A DNA stretch of 64,000 nucleotides from Borrelia anserina Es (GCF_001936255.1 NZ_CP013704.1:248001-312000); one strand, 5' to 3'; numbered from the stretch's first letter, positions 27,157-37,339 are shown. Numbers and translations are program-made. The notes: a model not told the origin generated them from the letters alone.

Positions 27157-29055
27157 CTATTTGGCTTCAAAAGGAACATAAGCTACCATTTTGATAATAT
27201 TATCATCCTCTACAAAGGTGATATTATGATAGTCTCTTGAAAGCTCATAATAAGTATCTTTAATATGTAACTTAACACCAGCATAAGCTATATATTCAAC
27301 AAAAATCTTGCCATCAATCTTACTATTCTCAAGCGCCTCTTGTAAACTTTCTTGTCTATCTTTTACCATCTTTATCTCTAAAATCAAAATATCTCTCTCA
27401 TTAATAAGCTCATTACAACTATCAATCTTTAAAGATTTTTCAGCTTTATCAACAGTCAGTCTAATATTCTTCTTTAAAGCTGAAATATCTTTTGTTAGAA
27501 CTTCCAACCGTCTCTCAATCTTTACAAGATATTCAGTAAAATCAGATAGTAAAGCTTTTATTGAAGGATCATACCCAACATAAATAGAAGTCTCGGCATT
27601 ACCCTCAGACCCAATAGAATATGCTCTAACCTCTTCCCTTGAATGAACTTCAGAACCAACTATCTTAGATTTTTTTCCAATACAGAGCACTTTTTTTGTA
27701 CAAGAAACAAAAGAATTAACAATCCCTCTTACAACTTCAATATTGCCTTCACATCGTACACTAACATTCTCCAAAAATTTGGACTTAATGGATTTCTTTG
27801 CATAGATCTCTGAACCACCCTTCCCATTAGCTCCACTACGGAGAACAATAGACCCATCTGTCCTTAAATTACATCTACCAACAAGTCCATTAACTTCTAT
27901 CCCACTCTTAGCCATAACGTTATAGCCATCCAGAATACTTCCCTTAACAAGCACTTTACCATTATTAACTATATTACCAGTACCAGGTCCAACATCACCT
28001 TCAATAACATAAACTTCATGAACAGAAATCACTCCCTTTTCAACAGATATATATCCATTACAGCATGCAATAATCTTAGTCCCTCTCATTAAAGTATTAT
28101 CTCCCAAAATTAAATCCAATTCTCGACCTTTCTCTGCTTCTAATACTTTCCCAAAAACAGTATATCCATCAATACCCTCTGATAAGGGAATAATTTCTGC
28201 CAATTCATCTCCTTCATTAACATTTCGAAACTCATTATCTACAGTATCATACTCACATGAATACTTACTCTTAGCAATAAAATTAAGATAAGAATCTCTT
28301 CCCCTAACAGGATTCATTCCTTTTGCCATCTCAACTGGTTCACCATAAAACGGACAATCTACAAATTCTTTTATCTTATCCTCAAGTAATGCTCGATCGG
28401 CTATTCCATACTTTTTAAGAATATTATAAATATCTTTTTCTAGAACTTCAGCACCATTAGGCCCAGGAGAAGTAAATTCAACAGTCACTGACATCGAATC
28501 TTCTGATATATGAACCATCATAGTTACACTCTCAGCAAGATCAGCCTCAAAAGCAGATACTTGTTCATACTCACCATTAGCATTTGTAACTACCGATCTA
28601 ACAAAATTTGCATCCAAATTTTTGATGTTACTATATAAAGCAAACTTATCCATCACATCTTTAAACTCAACAACACGTCCATTTCCCTGAGCAGGAGTAA
28701 CTTTCAAAAATACCCCCTTGACAGTTCTCCTGATAAAAAATTTGCCATCTAAAGATACAACCTCTTCAGAACCACCCTGTGAATTTAAAACATGAGTAGC
28801 ACTAAACTTTGAATAAGAATTCCTATAAGCAATTATTCTCCATTTTCTCTTACCATATCCAAATAGACCATTATGTCCACGTACCAACACCTCATAATCC
28901 AAGTCCTTATAAGGAACTGAAAGTTCTAAAGAAGCATCATTTAAAGCCTCTTCAAGTGTATCTGCTTCTACTTCTATTAAACTAACACTATTCTCCCTTT
29001 CTAGATAATGCTTAATCCTATTTCTCAAATCGGCAAAACCGCTAACGTCAGTCAT
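27157..29055 (-). CDS. FapA (DUF342) family protein with Jag-N-like domain
   Basis: A 632 aa cytosolic protein. Residues 15-80 resemble the Jag N-terminal domain (EVEADTLEEALNDASLEL, then GLFGYGKRKW). Residues 150-480 form the FapA/DUF342 region of beta-helical repeats (EGDVGPGTGNIVNNGKVLVKGS is typical). Residues 490-570 are coiled coil. DUF342 proteins recur in flagellar and polarity gene clusters, but their biochemistry is poorly known. ATG with AAGGAA upstream, 2 bases after the previous stop, so strongly coupled. Confidence 0.8.
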   Translation of the reverse strand: MTDVSGFADLRNRIKHYLERENSVSLIEVEADTLEEALNDASLELSVPYKDLDYEVLVRGHNGLFGYGKRKWRIIAYRNSYSKFSATHVLNSQGGSEEVVSLDGKFFIRRTVKGVFLKVTPAQGNGRVVEFKDVMDKFALYSNIKNLDANFVRSVVTNANGEYEQVSAFEADLAESVTMMVHISEDSMSVTVEFTSPGPNGAEVLEKDIYNILKKYGIADRALLEDKIKEFVDCPFYGEPVEMAKGMNPVRGRDSYLNFIAKSKYSCEYDTVDNEFRNVNEGDELAEIIPLSEGIDGYTVFGKVLEAEKGRELDLILGDNTLMRGTKIIACCNGYISVEKGVISVHEVYVIEGDVGPGTGNIVNNGKVLVKGSILDGYNVMAKSGIEVNGLVGRCNLRTDGSIVLRSGANGKGGSEIYAKKSIKSKFLENVSVRCEGNIEVVRGIVNSFVSCTKKVLCIGKKSKIVGSEVHSREEVRAYSIGSEGNAETSIYVGYDPSIKALLSDFTEYLVKIERRLEVLTKDISALKKNIRLTVDKAEKSLKIDSCNELINERDILILEIKMVKDRQESLQEALENSKIDGKIFVEYIAYAGVKLHIKDTYYELSRDYHNITFVEDDNIIKMVAYVPFEAK

Positions 29056-29057
29056 AA

Positions 29058-29546
29058 TTATTCCTTTTTATTAATCAAAGTCTTAATAGCCTCAGCAACA
29101 ACCTTTGGATCAGCCCTCTCAACATATGAAATCTGATCTGGCAGTTTACCATTAAATTCATTGTTAGATTTACTCTCTTTAGGCACAGTTTTACTTTTAC
29201 TCAATTTTTCTACAGAATCATAATTATCACTCTTGGTATCCTCATTAGTAGAGACATTTTCAGAAAAAGAGTTCATATTATCCGATTTGGAATTACAGTT
29301 ATTACTTTCATCAATATCGTCTTCTTTATCATCACTCAAAGTATGATCTTTAAAAAGATCATATAAATACTTCTTATATATAAACTCAAGTAACAATCCA
29401 ATACAGAAAAAAAATACAAACTGAAAAAATGCCCTAAACAATATTGTAATAAAAGGCACGCGAGCAAGAATACCAAGTACAACTGAAAGAACAAATGCAA
29501 ATGAACTAAATAATAAAACATATTTGCTTCTCTTATTAAATAACAT
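29058..29546 (-). CDS. small membrane protein with FliF-like C-terminal tail
   Basis: A 162 aa protein with two TM helices in residues 9-55, a Ser/Asp/Asn-rich acidic linker (about residues 70-130), and a C-terminal amphipathic segment at residues 144-162. That segment reads RADPKVVAEAIKTLINKKE and resembles the last 19 residues of FliF in this window (REKPEDVAKLIRTWIVKNV). In FliF this tail binds the N-terminal domain of FliG, so this protein may touch the switch complex. It lies between flhG and fapA. No known family recognised. Confidence 0.65.
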   Translation of the reverse strand: MLFNKRSKYVLLFSSFAFVLSVVLGILARVPFITILFRAFFQFVFFFCIGLLLEFIYKKYLYDLFKDHTLSDDKEDDIDESNNCNSKSDNMNSFSENVSTNEDTKSDNYDSVEKLSKSKTVPKESKSNNEFNGKLPDQISYVERADPKVVAEAIKTLINKKE

Positions 29547-29551
29547 ATGAA

Positions 29552-30439
29552 TTATTCCATGCCAAAAAATTTAGATATAAAACCTATTACGCCCCTTCTT
29601 TTTTTATTATCAACAGTAATCTCTTCAAGAGCAGCTACAATAGAATCAAGGCAATAACTCGCCTTGCTATTAGGATTTAATAAAATAAAAGGCCTTTGTT
29701 TAAAAACAGAATTCCTAATATTCTGGTCTTCATAAACATATCCCAAATAATCAATATTTAAATTTAAAAACTGATTTGATATATCAATAACCTTTTTAGC
29801 CACTATCTTTCCTTCACTTACATTAGCCACTCTATTTACAACTAACCTTAAATTTTTTAAATTTTCCATTCTGTGAGATAAAACCTTAATTATTCCATAA
29901 GCATCAGTTATAGAAGTAGGCTCAGGAGTCGTCACAATAACTACATCATCGCTAGAAAATAAAAATGAAATAACCTGTCTTGAAATTCCAGCACTAGTAT
30001 CTATTACTACTATATCATATTCATAAACTTTTAATAACTCCTTTATAAACTGATTCATCTCAGACTCTGATAAATCTAAAAGCTCTGTTGTTCCAGAAGC
30101 ACCAGCTAAAAGATCAATATTATACTCTGTCTTTGTTATTACATCCTTAATGCCTCGACCCTGCATAATCATGTGATAAATACTGTATTTTGGAATGACT
30201 CCAAGTAAAATATTAATGTTAGCCATACCAATATCTGCATCAAAAACTAAAACTTTCTTACCAAGACTTGCATACTTAAGAGCAAGACCCACAGCAATAT
30301 TACTTTTTCCAACTCCACCTTTACCACTAGTAATAGCAATAAATCTCGTTCTACTATTTTGAATTTTATCATCAATAACAAAACTAGCCCTATTATTCAA
30401 TCTCATAATATCACGTAAACTTTGAGCTTGATCTTCCAT
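29552..30439 (-). CDS. flhG: FlhG/YlxH MinD-like ATPase
   Basis: ParA/MinD-type ATPase that regulates flagellar number and placement together with FlhF. The deviant Walker A KGGVGKS is at residues 40-46, followed by FDADIGMANINILLG, and VIDTSAGIS as the Walker B/switch region. The 295 aa length is usual. The C-terminus is basic and may bind membrane. Located 12 bases after flhF, the usual partner order. Confidence 0.93.
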   Translation of the reverse strand: MEDQAQSLRDIMRLNNRASFVIDDKIQNSRTRFIAITSGKGGVGKSNIAVGLALKYASLGKKVLVFDADIGMANINILLGVIPKYSIYHMIMQGRGIKDVITKTEYNIDLLAGASGTTELLDLSESEMNQFIKELLKVYEYDIVVIDTSAGISRQVISFLFSSDDVVIVTTPEPTSITDAYGIIKVLSHRMENLKNLRLVVNRVANVSEGKIVAKKVIDISNQFLNLNIDYLGYVYEDQNIRNSVFKQRPFILLNPNSKASYCLDSIVAALEEITVDNKKRRGVIGFISKFFGME

Positions 30440-30451
30440 TATACATTATCC

Positions 30452-31618
30452 TTAATAATAAGATTTACTTTTTAGCTTTCGAATAAATTCAACATCATCA
30501 CTTATTCTATATCCATTTATCTTCCTAATAAAGGTAAGCGGCTCTGCAATACTAATATTATGAGGCACAATTTGCCCATCAGTAACATAGGAAACTTCCT
30601 TCCTCATTTCATGAATTAAACTTATTAAATTACCAACACATGTTGTCTCATCCAGCTTAGTAAAAATCACAGTCTTATAGCTGAAGGGAGAAAATTGATG
30701 AAATATTTCTTTAATATCTGCTGTCTTCGTGGTAGAACTCACAGCTAAGTGAAATTCAGCATCACGACCACAAGCATTAAGAAGTTCCTTCATCTCAGCA
30801 AGTTTCATGAAATCCTTAGGACTCTTACCAATTGTATCAATAAGAACAAGATCAAAATCCTTAGATTGTGTAATTTCTTCTTTTAAGTCCTTAAAAGATT
30901 CAATTGCCTTAACAGGAATTCCCATAATATCGCCATATGTCTGAATTTGTTTCTTAGCTCCTATACGATAGTTATCAATAGTAATAATCTTAATACTTAA
31001 ACTCTTATCATCACCATTAATTCCATAAATCGCTGCAAGCTTTGCAATAGTGGTAGTCTTACCAACACCTGTTGGTCCAACTAAAATAAATATTCTTTTC
31101 TTCAGATTATCAATAAGAGATCCTGAACATTTAATAGTCTTAGCAATATATATTATAACACTATCTTTAACTTTATCATAATCATCAAGATCTGATAAAC
31201 TAAACTCCCTCCTAATAAAATTATTAATATCTTTAATATAACTTTCAGAAAAATCATTACTACGCAAAATATCTTCTATCTTTAGAATTGTTGGATGATT
31301 AACTTCTTCCTTCTTATGCGCAAGCTCATTTTTAAGCGATTTAACTTCCTTAATTACATCCTCAATTGAAGAACTCTCTTCTTTTTTAATGTTTTGAAGA
31401 ATCTTGCGCTTTTCCTCTTCAACATTTAGCTGTTGCTGTCCAATATCATATCTAACATAACCTGATACTTCTATCCAATCTCTACTAAATAAGCCAAATA
31501 TCCCTCCACGAGATATTGTCTTATAAGTCATAACCCTAGCATTCTTTCCATATTTCCTCTTAACGGTTTCTATGACCTCATTATAAGTAGGACCTCTCTC
31601 TGTAAAATACTGAACCAT
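30452..31618 (-). CDS. flhF: flagellar biosynthesis GTPase FlhF
   Basis: SRP-type GTPase that guides where flagella form at the cell poles. It has the N-terminal basic B domain, a helical N region and the G domain with LVGPTGVGKTTTIAKLAA, DTIGKSP and TKLDET. I start at ATG 31618 (388 aa), with GAAGAG 8 bases upstream, rather than TTG 31633; the latter would overlap the flhA stop by 11 bases. flhA lies just upstream. Confidence 0.95.
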   Translation of the reverse strand: MVQYFTERGPTYNEVIETVKRKYGKNARVMTYKTISRGGIFGLFSRDWIEVSGYVRYDIGQQQLNVEEEKRKILQNIKKEESSSIEDVIKEVKSLKNELAHKKEEVNHPTILKIEDILRSNDFSESYIKDINNFIRREFSLSDLDDYDKVKDSVIIYIAKTIKCSGSLIDNLKKRIFILVGPTGVGKTTTIAKLAAIYGINGDDKSLSIKIITIDNYRIGAKKQIQTYGDIMGIPVKAIESFKDLKEEITQSKDFDLVLIDTIGKSPKDFMKLAEMKELLNACGRDAEFHLAVSSTTKTADIKEIFHQFSPFSYKTVIFTKLDETTCVGNLISLIHEMRKEVSYVTDGQIVPHNISIAEPLTFIRKINGYRISDDVEFIRKLKSKSYY

Positions 31619-31622
31619 AATA

Positions 31623-33710
31623 CTACTCTTCAACCTCTACCGTTTTAAGCACATTAACTTTAACATTTTTAGGCACCTCTAAAACAGATATAACTACAAT
31701 ATCTGAAAGTTCTCTGCCAGTTAATACCCTTATCACAGGTCGAGCGGATTCACTCGATAGTATAACAGGATAATACCCTTGTGATTGAATTTCATTTGCA
31801 AGTTTAAAAAGTTCATAAATAAATTTAGTCTTCAAACTCGGATCAAGAGAACTGACAAGATCGTTATTGACCTCAAGGCGTGAATCAATTATTTTCTGCT
31901 CAAATACTGGATTTATTGTTATCACATTAAGCTCAGAATTAGAATCTAGATATCCACTAATTATTTGCCTTCCAATTGCTTGCCTACATTTTTCAATTAA
32001 AAAGAATGTATCTTTAGTAATACTTGTAAAATCTGCTATTGTTTCAAAAATTGTAACTAAATTACGTATTGAAACTTGTTCTCTTAAAAGACCCTGTAAC
32101 ACTCTTTGAATCTCTCCAACTGAAAAATCCTTTAAAACTTCTTCAACAATAGCCCCATAATCCTTTTTAAACAAATCAAGAATATTTTGAACATCTTGAC
32201 GAGTCAAAATTTCACAAGCATGCCTCTTAATAAGCTCAGTCATATGAGTAGCAATGATTGAAGGAGGATCAACTACAGTATACCCCAATTTTTCAGCAAT
32301 TTCTCTCCCACCGTCATTTACCCAAAGAGATGGAAGTCCAAATGAAGGATCTTTTGTAAGATCTCCTTCAATACCAGAATCAGAACCTACATTTATAACC
32401 AAAAACTTACCTAACTTAATTTCTCCATGTCCAATCTCCACTCCCCTCAGCTTAAATGAATATTTATTCGGTTCAAGTCTCATGTTATCAACTATTCTAA
32501 TTTTAGGCACGACTATCCCAAATTCAAGAGCAACCTCCCGACGTATCTTTACAATTCGATCAAGAAGTTCTGAAGTCTTTGAATCATCAACTAATGGAAC
32601 AAGATTATACCCAATCTCTAAAGCCAATGGATCTAGTGGAACTACCGGTGCAATCTCCTTATCGGAATAACTTAAAACTTGCTCTTCTGCTTTTTGTTTC
32701 TCAGCAAGTTCTCTATCCCTAGCTAAGTTAGAAAGTGAATAAGCCAAAAATGCTACCAACAAACCCAAAAAAATAAGTATCAATGTAGGAAATCCTGGAA
32801 GAAATGCCAAAAATAATAAAAACACAGATACAATCCAATATATCCCTGAATAAGAAGTAAATTGCTCAATGACTTCTCCTCCAAAACTATTTTTTGATAT
32901 AGATCTAGTAACAATAAGCCCTGTAGCCGTTGAAATTAATAGTGATGGAAGCTGAGACACAAGTCCATCCCCAACAGTCAAAGACACATAATTATTGACT
33001 GCATCGTTAAAACTAAGTCCTTGCAAAGTAATCCCTATAAAAAACCCCCCTAGAATATTTATAAGAGTTATCAAAAATCCAACCTTTACATTACCTGAAA
33101 CAAATTTAGAAGCACCATCCATAGCACCATAAAAATTTACTTCTGCCTGTAACTCATTTTTTTGTCTTGTAGCTTCTTCCTCTGTTAAATTCCCAGAACT
33201 ATAGGCAGAATCAATAGCCATCTGTTTTCCAGGAAGAGCATCAAGAGCAAAACGAGCAGCCACTTCAGCAACTCTTGTCGCACCCTTAGTAATAACAATA
33301 AACTGAACTGCAATTATAATAAGAAATATTATAAATCCAACAAAAAGACCTTGAGTGCCAGAACTTCCAACAACGAACGTTCCAAAAGCCCTTATCATTT
33401 GACCATCAAAACTTATTCCTTTTATTAAGATTAATCTAGTAGAAGAAATATTTAAAACAAGCCCAAAAATCGTCATAATAAGCAGAAGTGTTGGAAAAAC
33501 TGAAAAATCAAGCGAACGCTTAGAATAAAGAACAATAAGAATAATTAAAAGACTTACTAACAAATTAACCGCAATCAACGCATCTAAAATAAACGCAGGA
33601 AGTGGTAAAATAAAACTAGCAACAACAAGTATTAAGCCAACTGAAACTATAAAATCCGCTTTATTATTAAGACCAAAATATCCTAGTACAGAATTTTTTT
33701 TTACATCCAA
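31623..33710 (-). CDS. flhA: flagellar export gate protein FlhA
   Basis: Core of the flagellar type III export gate. The N-terminal half has about eight TM helices and the conserved FHIPEP-type loop region (VAARFALDALPGKQMAID). The cytoplasmic half (from about residue 350) docks export chaperones and substrates. 695 aa is normal. TTG start with AGAGG 8 bases upstream. The gap to flhB is 11 bases. Confidence 0.96.
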   Translation of the reverse strand: MDVKKNSVLGYFGLNNKADFIVSVGLILVVASFILPLPAFILDALIAVNLLVSLLIILIVLYSKRSLDFSVFPTLLLIMTIFGLVLNISSTRLILIKGISFDGQMIRAFGTFVVGSSGTQGLFVGFIIFLIIIAVQFIVITKGATRVAEVAARFALDALPGKQMAIDSAYSSGNLTEEEATRQKNELQAEVNFYGAMDGASKFVSGNVKVGFLITLINILGGFFIGITLQGLSFNDAVNNYVSLTVGDGLVSQLPSLLISTATGLIVTRSISKNSFGGEVIEQFTSYSGIYWIVSVFLLFLAFLPGFPTLILIFLGLLVAFLAYSLSNLARDRELAEKQKAEEQVLSYSDKEIAPVVPLDPLALEIGYNLVPLVDDSKTSELLDRIVKIRREVALEFGIVVPKIRIVDNMRLEPNKYSFKLRGVEIGHGEIKLGKFLVINVGSDSGIEGDLTKDPSFGLPSLWVNDGGREIAEKLGYTVVDPPSIIATHMTELIKRHACEILTRQDVQNILDLFKKDYGAIVEEVLKDFSVGEIQRVLQGLLREQVSIRNLVTIFETIADFTSITKDTFFLIEKCRQAIGRQIISGYLDSNSELNVITINPVFEQKIIDSRLEVNNDLVSSLDPSLKTKFIYELFKLANEIQSQGYYPVILSSESARPVIRVLTGRELSDIVVISVLEVPKNVKVNVLKTVEVEE

Positions 33711-33721
33711 AAACTTAACCT

Positions 33722-34843
33722 CTAATTAAATTTTTTAGCAATAGAATATACTTTCACAAGAATTTTAGAAACAACCTCCCAATATTCTCTTGGAATTTCT
33801 TCATTAACATTAACATTAGCATAAAGACCTCTTGCAAGCGGCTTATTTACCATTACAGGAATATTATTTTCTCTTGCAATTTGTTTAATTACAAACGCAA
33901 TTTCATCTTGCCCCTTTGCAAGCACCCTCGGTGCTAACATAGTATCACTATCCCACTTAATAGCAACAGCAAAATGCTCAGGATTCGTAATTACCACATC
34001 TGCTTGAGGAACTGCTATCCTCAAATTAGTAGTTAAAATCTCTCTCATTCGCTCACGCATTCTAGAACGAAGCAGAGGATCCCCTTCCATTTCCTTTCTC
34101 TCTTGCTTTATCTCTTCTTTTGTCATTTTTAAATTCTCAATATAACGAGCTCTTTGAAAAAGATAATCCAGTATACCAATCCCCACCAACACCATTACTG
34201 AAAAAAAACATATTCTATAAGCAAGAATTAATATGACAGAAATACCATTTTCAAGACTATACTCAGACATTCTCGATATTTTACTTACATTACTTTTCAG
34301 CATAATATAATATATAAAAGATATTATAGCAATTTTTGACAAACTTTTAAATAAATTAAAAAAAGCATCAAACGAACCAAAAGAATTTTTTATCCACTTT
34401 GAAAAGTTTGGGCTTACTCTATCCCACCTAGGAATTACAGGTTTAAAGGTTATCAAAAAACCAACTTGAATAACATTAATTAAAAAATTCACTATAAATG
34501 ATACTAAAAGAAATAAAAGCAAATATCCAAACATCGGCCTGATATATGCGAAACTCAATGAATAAATACTAATAGACATTATTTCTGGAAGCTTATCAGC
34601 TTGCCATCTAAAAATATCCATCAATTCTCGAGCAAAATAAGATAGCATAAAGAAAAATACAGCAAATAATATCAAAAGAGTAGTTGCTGCATTAATTTCA
34701 GTTGATCTTAACACTTGCCCATCCTCTCTTGCTTTTTGCTTCTTCTGCTCAGTAGGAAGTTCAGTTCTGCCCTCATCCTCTGCAGCAAAAAAATTAAGAG
34801 GTATATACCAATATTTACTTAAAAATTCATTCTTAGCACTCAT
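33722..34843 (-). CDS. flhB: flagellar export switch protein FlhB
   Basis: Membrane protein that switches export from rod/hook to filament substrates. Four TM helices lie between residues 50 and 230, followed by the cytoplasmic domain. The self-cleavage motif is NPEH at residues 287-290, not the usual NPTH; Asn and Pro, which carry out the cleavage, are kept. 373 aa. ATGA overlap with fliR upstream. Confidence 0.95.
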   Translation of the reverse strand: MSAKNEFLSKYWYIPLNFFAAEDEGRTELPTEQKKQKAREDGQVLRSTEINAATTLLILFAVFFFMLSYFARELMDIFRWQADKLPEIMSISIYSLSFAYIRPMFGYLLLFLLVSFIVNFLINVIQVGFLITFKPVIPRWDRVSPNFSKWIKNSFGSFDAFFNLFKSLSKIAIISFIYYIMLKSNVSKISRMSEYSLENGISVILILAYRICFFSVMVLVGIGILDYLFQRARYIENLKMTKEEIKQERKEMEGDPLLRSRMRERMREILTTNLRIAVPQADVVITNPEHFAVAIKWDSDTMLAPRVLAKGQDEIAFVIKQIARENNIPVMVNKPLARGLYANVNVNEEIPREYWEVVSKILVKVYSIAKKFN

Positions 34844-35628
34844 TCCAAGGTCTCAGAAAATAAATTTAAAGCACTTCTCATAGATTCTAAAGCAAGTTCA
34901 ATTACCCTTTGAACAGACATGACCAAACTTGGAAAACCAATATATAAAACAATTAATCCCAACCCCAATGACACTGAAAAACTAATCATTAACAAGTTAA
35001 TCTGAGGAGAAGTCTTTGCAAGTATACCTAAAATCAGATACAAAAGTAAAAGTATTCCCAATATTGGAAATGAAATCACTAAAGCCTTTTCAAAAAGAAT
35101 AGCAAAAGAATAAAATATTAATTTAATAAACTCATAATTTTTGATATTAACCATATGCTCAACTCTAACATTTAAAACAGAATCATGAACTCCAATCATA
35201 AAGAAACGCAACAAAACATTATTTGATAAAAATAAAAGCAAAAAAAGATAAGTAAATATCTGAGATATTATCAAACTATCTTCTTCTGCAAAAATATCAA
35301 AAATATTTGCGTAAGCAAGCCCCATCTGATTTGAGAAAAAAAATCCAATCAAATGAAAGACATTAAAAATTATACTTACAAAAAAAGCCTGAATAAGACC
35401 TAAAATGGCTTCCCCTACCAATATCAATGAAAATGAAATCAAACTATCTAAAGGATAAACAACATTTATCTTGTCTGCAACAATAATCGACAAAATTAAA
35501 GCAAAGAAAAAATTTAAATAACTCATTCTAATAGTCGCAAAAAAAGGTGAAAATCTTAAAAAAAGAAAAATCCTAACAAATACAGGTAGGACTACAAAAG
35601 CTTTTAAAACTAAAAAATTCATATCCAT
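34840..35628 (-). CDS. fliR: flagellar export gate protein FliR
   Basis: Polytopic 262 aa subunit of the FliPQR export channel. About six hydrophobic helices and the FliR signature around VGEAILGLIQAFFVSIIFN and GFFFSNQMGLAYA. ATG start at 35628 or 35622. Overlaps flhB by four bases and follows fliQ by 14. Confidence 0.94.
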   Translation of the reverse strand: MDMNFLVLKAFVVLPVFVRIFLFLRFSPFFATIRMSYLNFFFALILSIIVADKINVVYPLDSLISFSLILVGEAILGLIQAFFVSIIFNVFHLIGFFFSNQMGLAYANIFDIFAEEDSLIISQIFTYLFLLLFLSNNVLLRFFMIGVHDSVLNVRVEHMVNIKNYEFIKLIFYSFAILFEKALVISFPILGILLLLYLILGILAKTSPQINLLMISFSVSLGLGLIVLYIGFPSLVMSVQRVIELALESMRSALNLFSETLE

Positions 35629-35642
35629 GTTTTATCCATACA

Positions 35643-35906
35643 TTACATATATTGTATTTGACTAAAAACCAAAAAAGCAAATTGCATAAGCTTTTTTAAA
35701 ATCCAAGGACCAAATATAACAAGAGTTAAAAGTATTATAATAATCTTGGGAATAAAACTAAGAGTTTGATCTTGAATTGATGTAACAGCTTGAAAAATTG
35801 AAACTAAAAGACCAACTATAAGAGCTGTAATTAACATCGGTGCTGAAAGAATAATAATATTCTCAATAGAAATCCTAATTAGATGAACAATTTGTCCTGT
35901 TGTCAT
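35643..35906 (-). CDS. fliQ: flagellar export gate protein FliQ
   Basis: An 87 aa protein with two TM helices, part of the FliPQR channel. The conserved Q-A-x-T-x-I-Q-D motif is present (FQAVTSIQDQTLSFIPKI). I start at ATG 35906, which gives the family length and has GAGAA upstream; a GTG at 35918 overlapping the fliP stop would add four residues. Confidence 0.93.
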   Translation of the reverse strand: MTTGQIVHLIRISIENIIILSAPMLITALIVGLLVSIFQAVTSIQDQTLSFIPKIIIILLTLVIFGPWILKKLMQFAFLVFSQIQYM

Positions 35907-35914
35907 TGCAATTC

Positions 35915-36688
35915 TCACATGAAGCTTTTCACAAGCCCACTAGTAATCAAAGTCCAACCATCTACCATTACAAAAAGAATAAGTTTAAATGGCAAAGATA
36001 TCATCACAGGTGGCAACATTATCATTCCCATTGCCATTAAGACTACAGATACAATAATATCTATTACTATGAATGGCAAAAATATCAAAATACCCATTTT
36101 AAAAGCAACTTTTAACTCATGTAAAACAAAAGATACAATAAGAATATGGGTCGGCACTTCACTGAAATTTTTAGGCCTAGAATAATTGCTCATACTCATA
36201 AATAATTTAATCTCATCATGCCTGCTATTAGACATCTGCTTATACATAAAATTTCTAAGTGGAGCAATACCTTTATCATAAAATTCATTAAAACCTATTT
36301 TTGAATCCTTAAGAGGCAAATATGCGTCTTTATATATTATATTAAAAGTTGGCCACATAGTAAAAAGAGTTAAAAATAAAGCCAGTCCCATTATTACCTG
36401 ATTGGGTGGAGACTGCTGAAGGGATAATGCCTTCCTAATAAAATCTAATACTATTACTATCCTTAAAAAGGATGTCATTAAAACTAAGAAAGCCGGAGCA
36501 AGAGTTATTATAGTTAATACTAATAAAAGTTGTAAAGGAAAAATTATCCCACCACCGACAGAATTTACAAAATCAACAAAAGGAAAATTTATACCAGTAG
36601 TAGTCTGAAAAGACTTAGTTTGAGCAAATGAAAAATCTATAACCCCAAAAAACAAAAAAAAACTTAATTTTCTATTTAAATTGAACAT
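35915..36688 (-). CDS. fliP: flagellar export gate protein FliP
   Basis: A 257 aa channel subunit of the FliPQR complex. It has a cleavable signal peptide (residues 1-22, ending SFA-QT), as known for FliP, and four TM helices. The family motif near MTSFLRIVIVLDFIRKAL and the C-terminal GWTLITSGLVKSF are clear. Its ATG follows directly after the fliO stop (TAGATG), implying coupling. Confidence 0.95.
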   Translation of the reverse strand: MFNLNRKLSFFLFFGVIDFSFAQTKSFQTTTGINFPFVDFVNSVGGGIIFPLQLLLVLTIITLAPAFLVLMTSFLRIVIVLDFIRKALSLQQSPPNQVIMGLALFLTLFTMWPTFNIIYKDAYLPLKDSKIGFNEFYDKGIAPLRNFMYKQMSNSRHDEIKLFMSMSNYSRPKNFSEVPTHILIVSFVLHELKVAFKMGILIFLPFIVIDIIVSVVLMAMGMIMLPPVMISLPFKLILFVMVDGWTLITSGLVKSFM

Positions 36689-37339
36689 CTAAAACTTTTT
36701 CAACCTATCCTGCTTACTCTTTAAAGAATTCTCAATATCATGTTCTAACTCCGCACATTCTGATCTATCAAGCAAAAATTCATTTTTTTTGTCCTTATGC
36801 AATAGTTTATTTAAAATTGACTTAAACGAATTTATATTACTACGACTATTAGCCTTTTCAAGTTCAAACTCTAAATTATCTAGATCTTCATCCCGTTTAA
36901 TTTCTCTTAACAAAATAGCAGAATTACTTGATATTAAAAATACATAAACATTACCCAGTATACTGATAATTCTTATAGAATTCTTATTGTCTATTTCATA
37001 AAAAGCAAGCTCTCTTATAAGATTTGATTTATCATTATTTTTTGTTTTCTTATAATTTAAAATTATTTTTTTAAGCAAGAAAATACAAACAAAAAAGAAA
37101 AGAAAGAACAAAAATATAGTAACTAAATCTGTAATATTGAAAAGAGAGATACTATTCTGTATATCTTTATTATTCAAATCAGCCTTATCATCATCCCCAA
37201 ATACCGGCAAATCAACCTCATTTTCTAAGCTAGAAGCAGAACTGCTCAAATCAAAGTTACTTTCCTGCGCAAATAAACTTTCAGAAAAAAAACTTAAAAA
37301 AATTAGAAACAAAAACTTAAGTGAAATTAACCTACTCAT
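36689..37339 (-). CDS. fliO: flagellar assembly protein FliO (Borrelia FliZ)
   Basis: A 216 aa protein assisting FliP assembly. It has a signal-peptide-like N-terminus (residues 1-24), a short acidic segment, one TM helix at about residues 70-92 and a basic cytoplasmic tail, with the FliO pattern [20 protein letters not shown]. Overlaps fliN by 8 bases (ATGAGTAG). Sequence is poorly conserved in this family; position fliN-fliO-fliP supports the call. Confidence 0.85.
   Translation of the reverse strand: MSRLISLKFLFLIFLSFFSESLFAQESNFDLSSSASSLENEVDLPVFGDDDKADLNNKDIQNSISLFNITDLVTIFLFFLFFFVCIFLLKKIILNYKKTKNNDKSNLIRELAFYEIDNKNSIRIISILGNVYVFLISSNSAILLREIKRDEDLDNLEFELEKANSRSNINSFKSILNKLLHKDKKNEFLLDRSECAELEHDIENSLKSKQDRLKKF

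Noticed and set aside
32254..32670. 138-codon plus-strand open frame inside flhA
   Set aside because: Antisense to the conserved FlhA cytoplasmic domain; no ribosome site.
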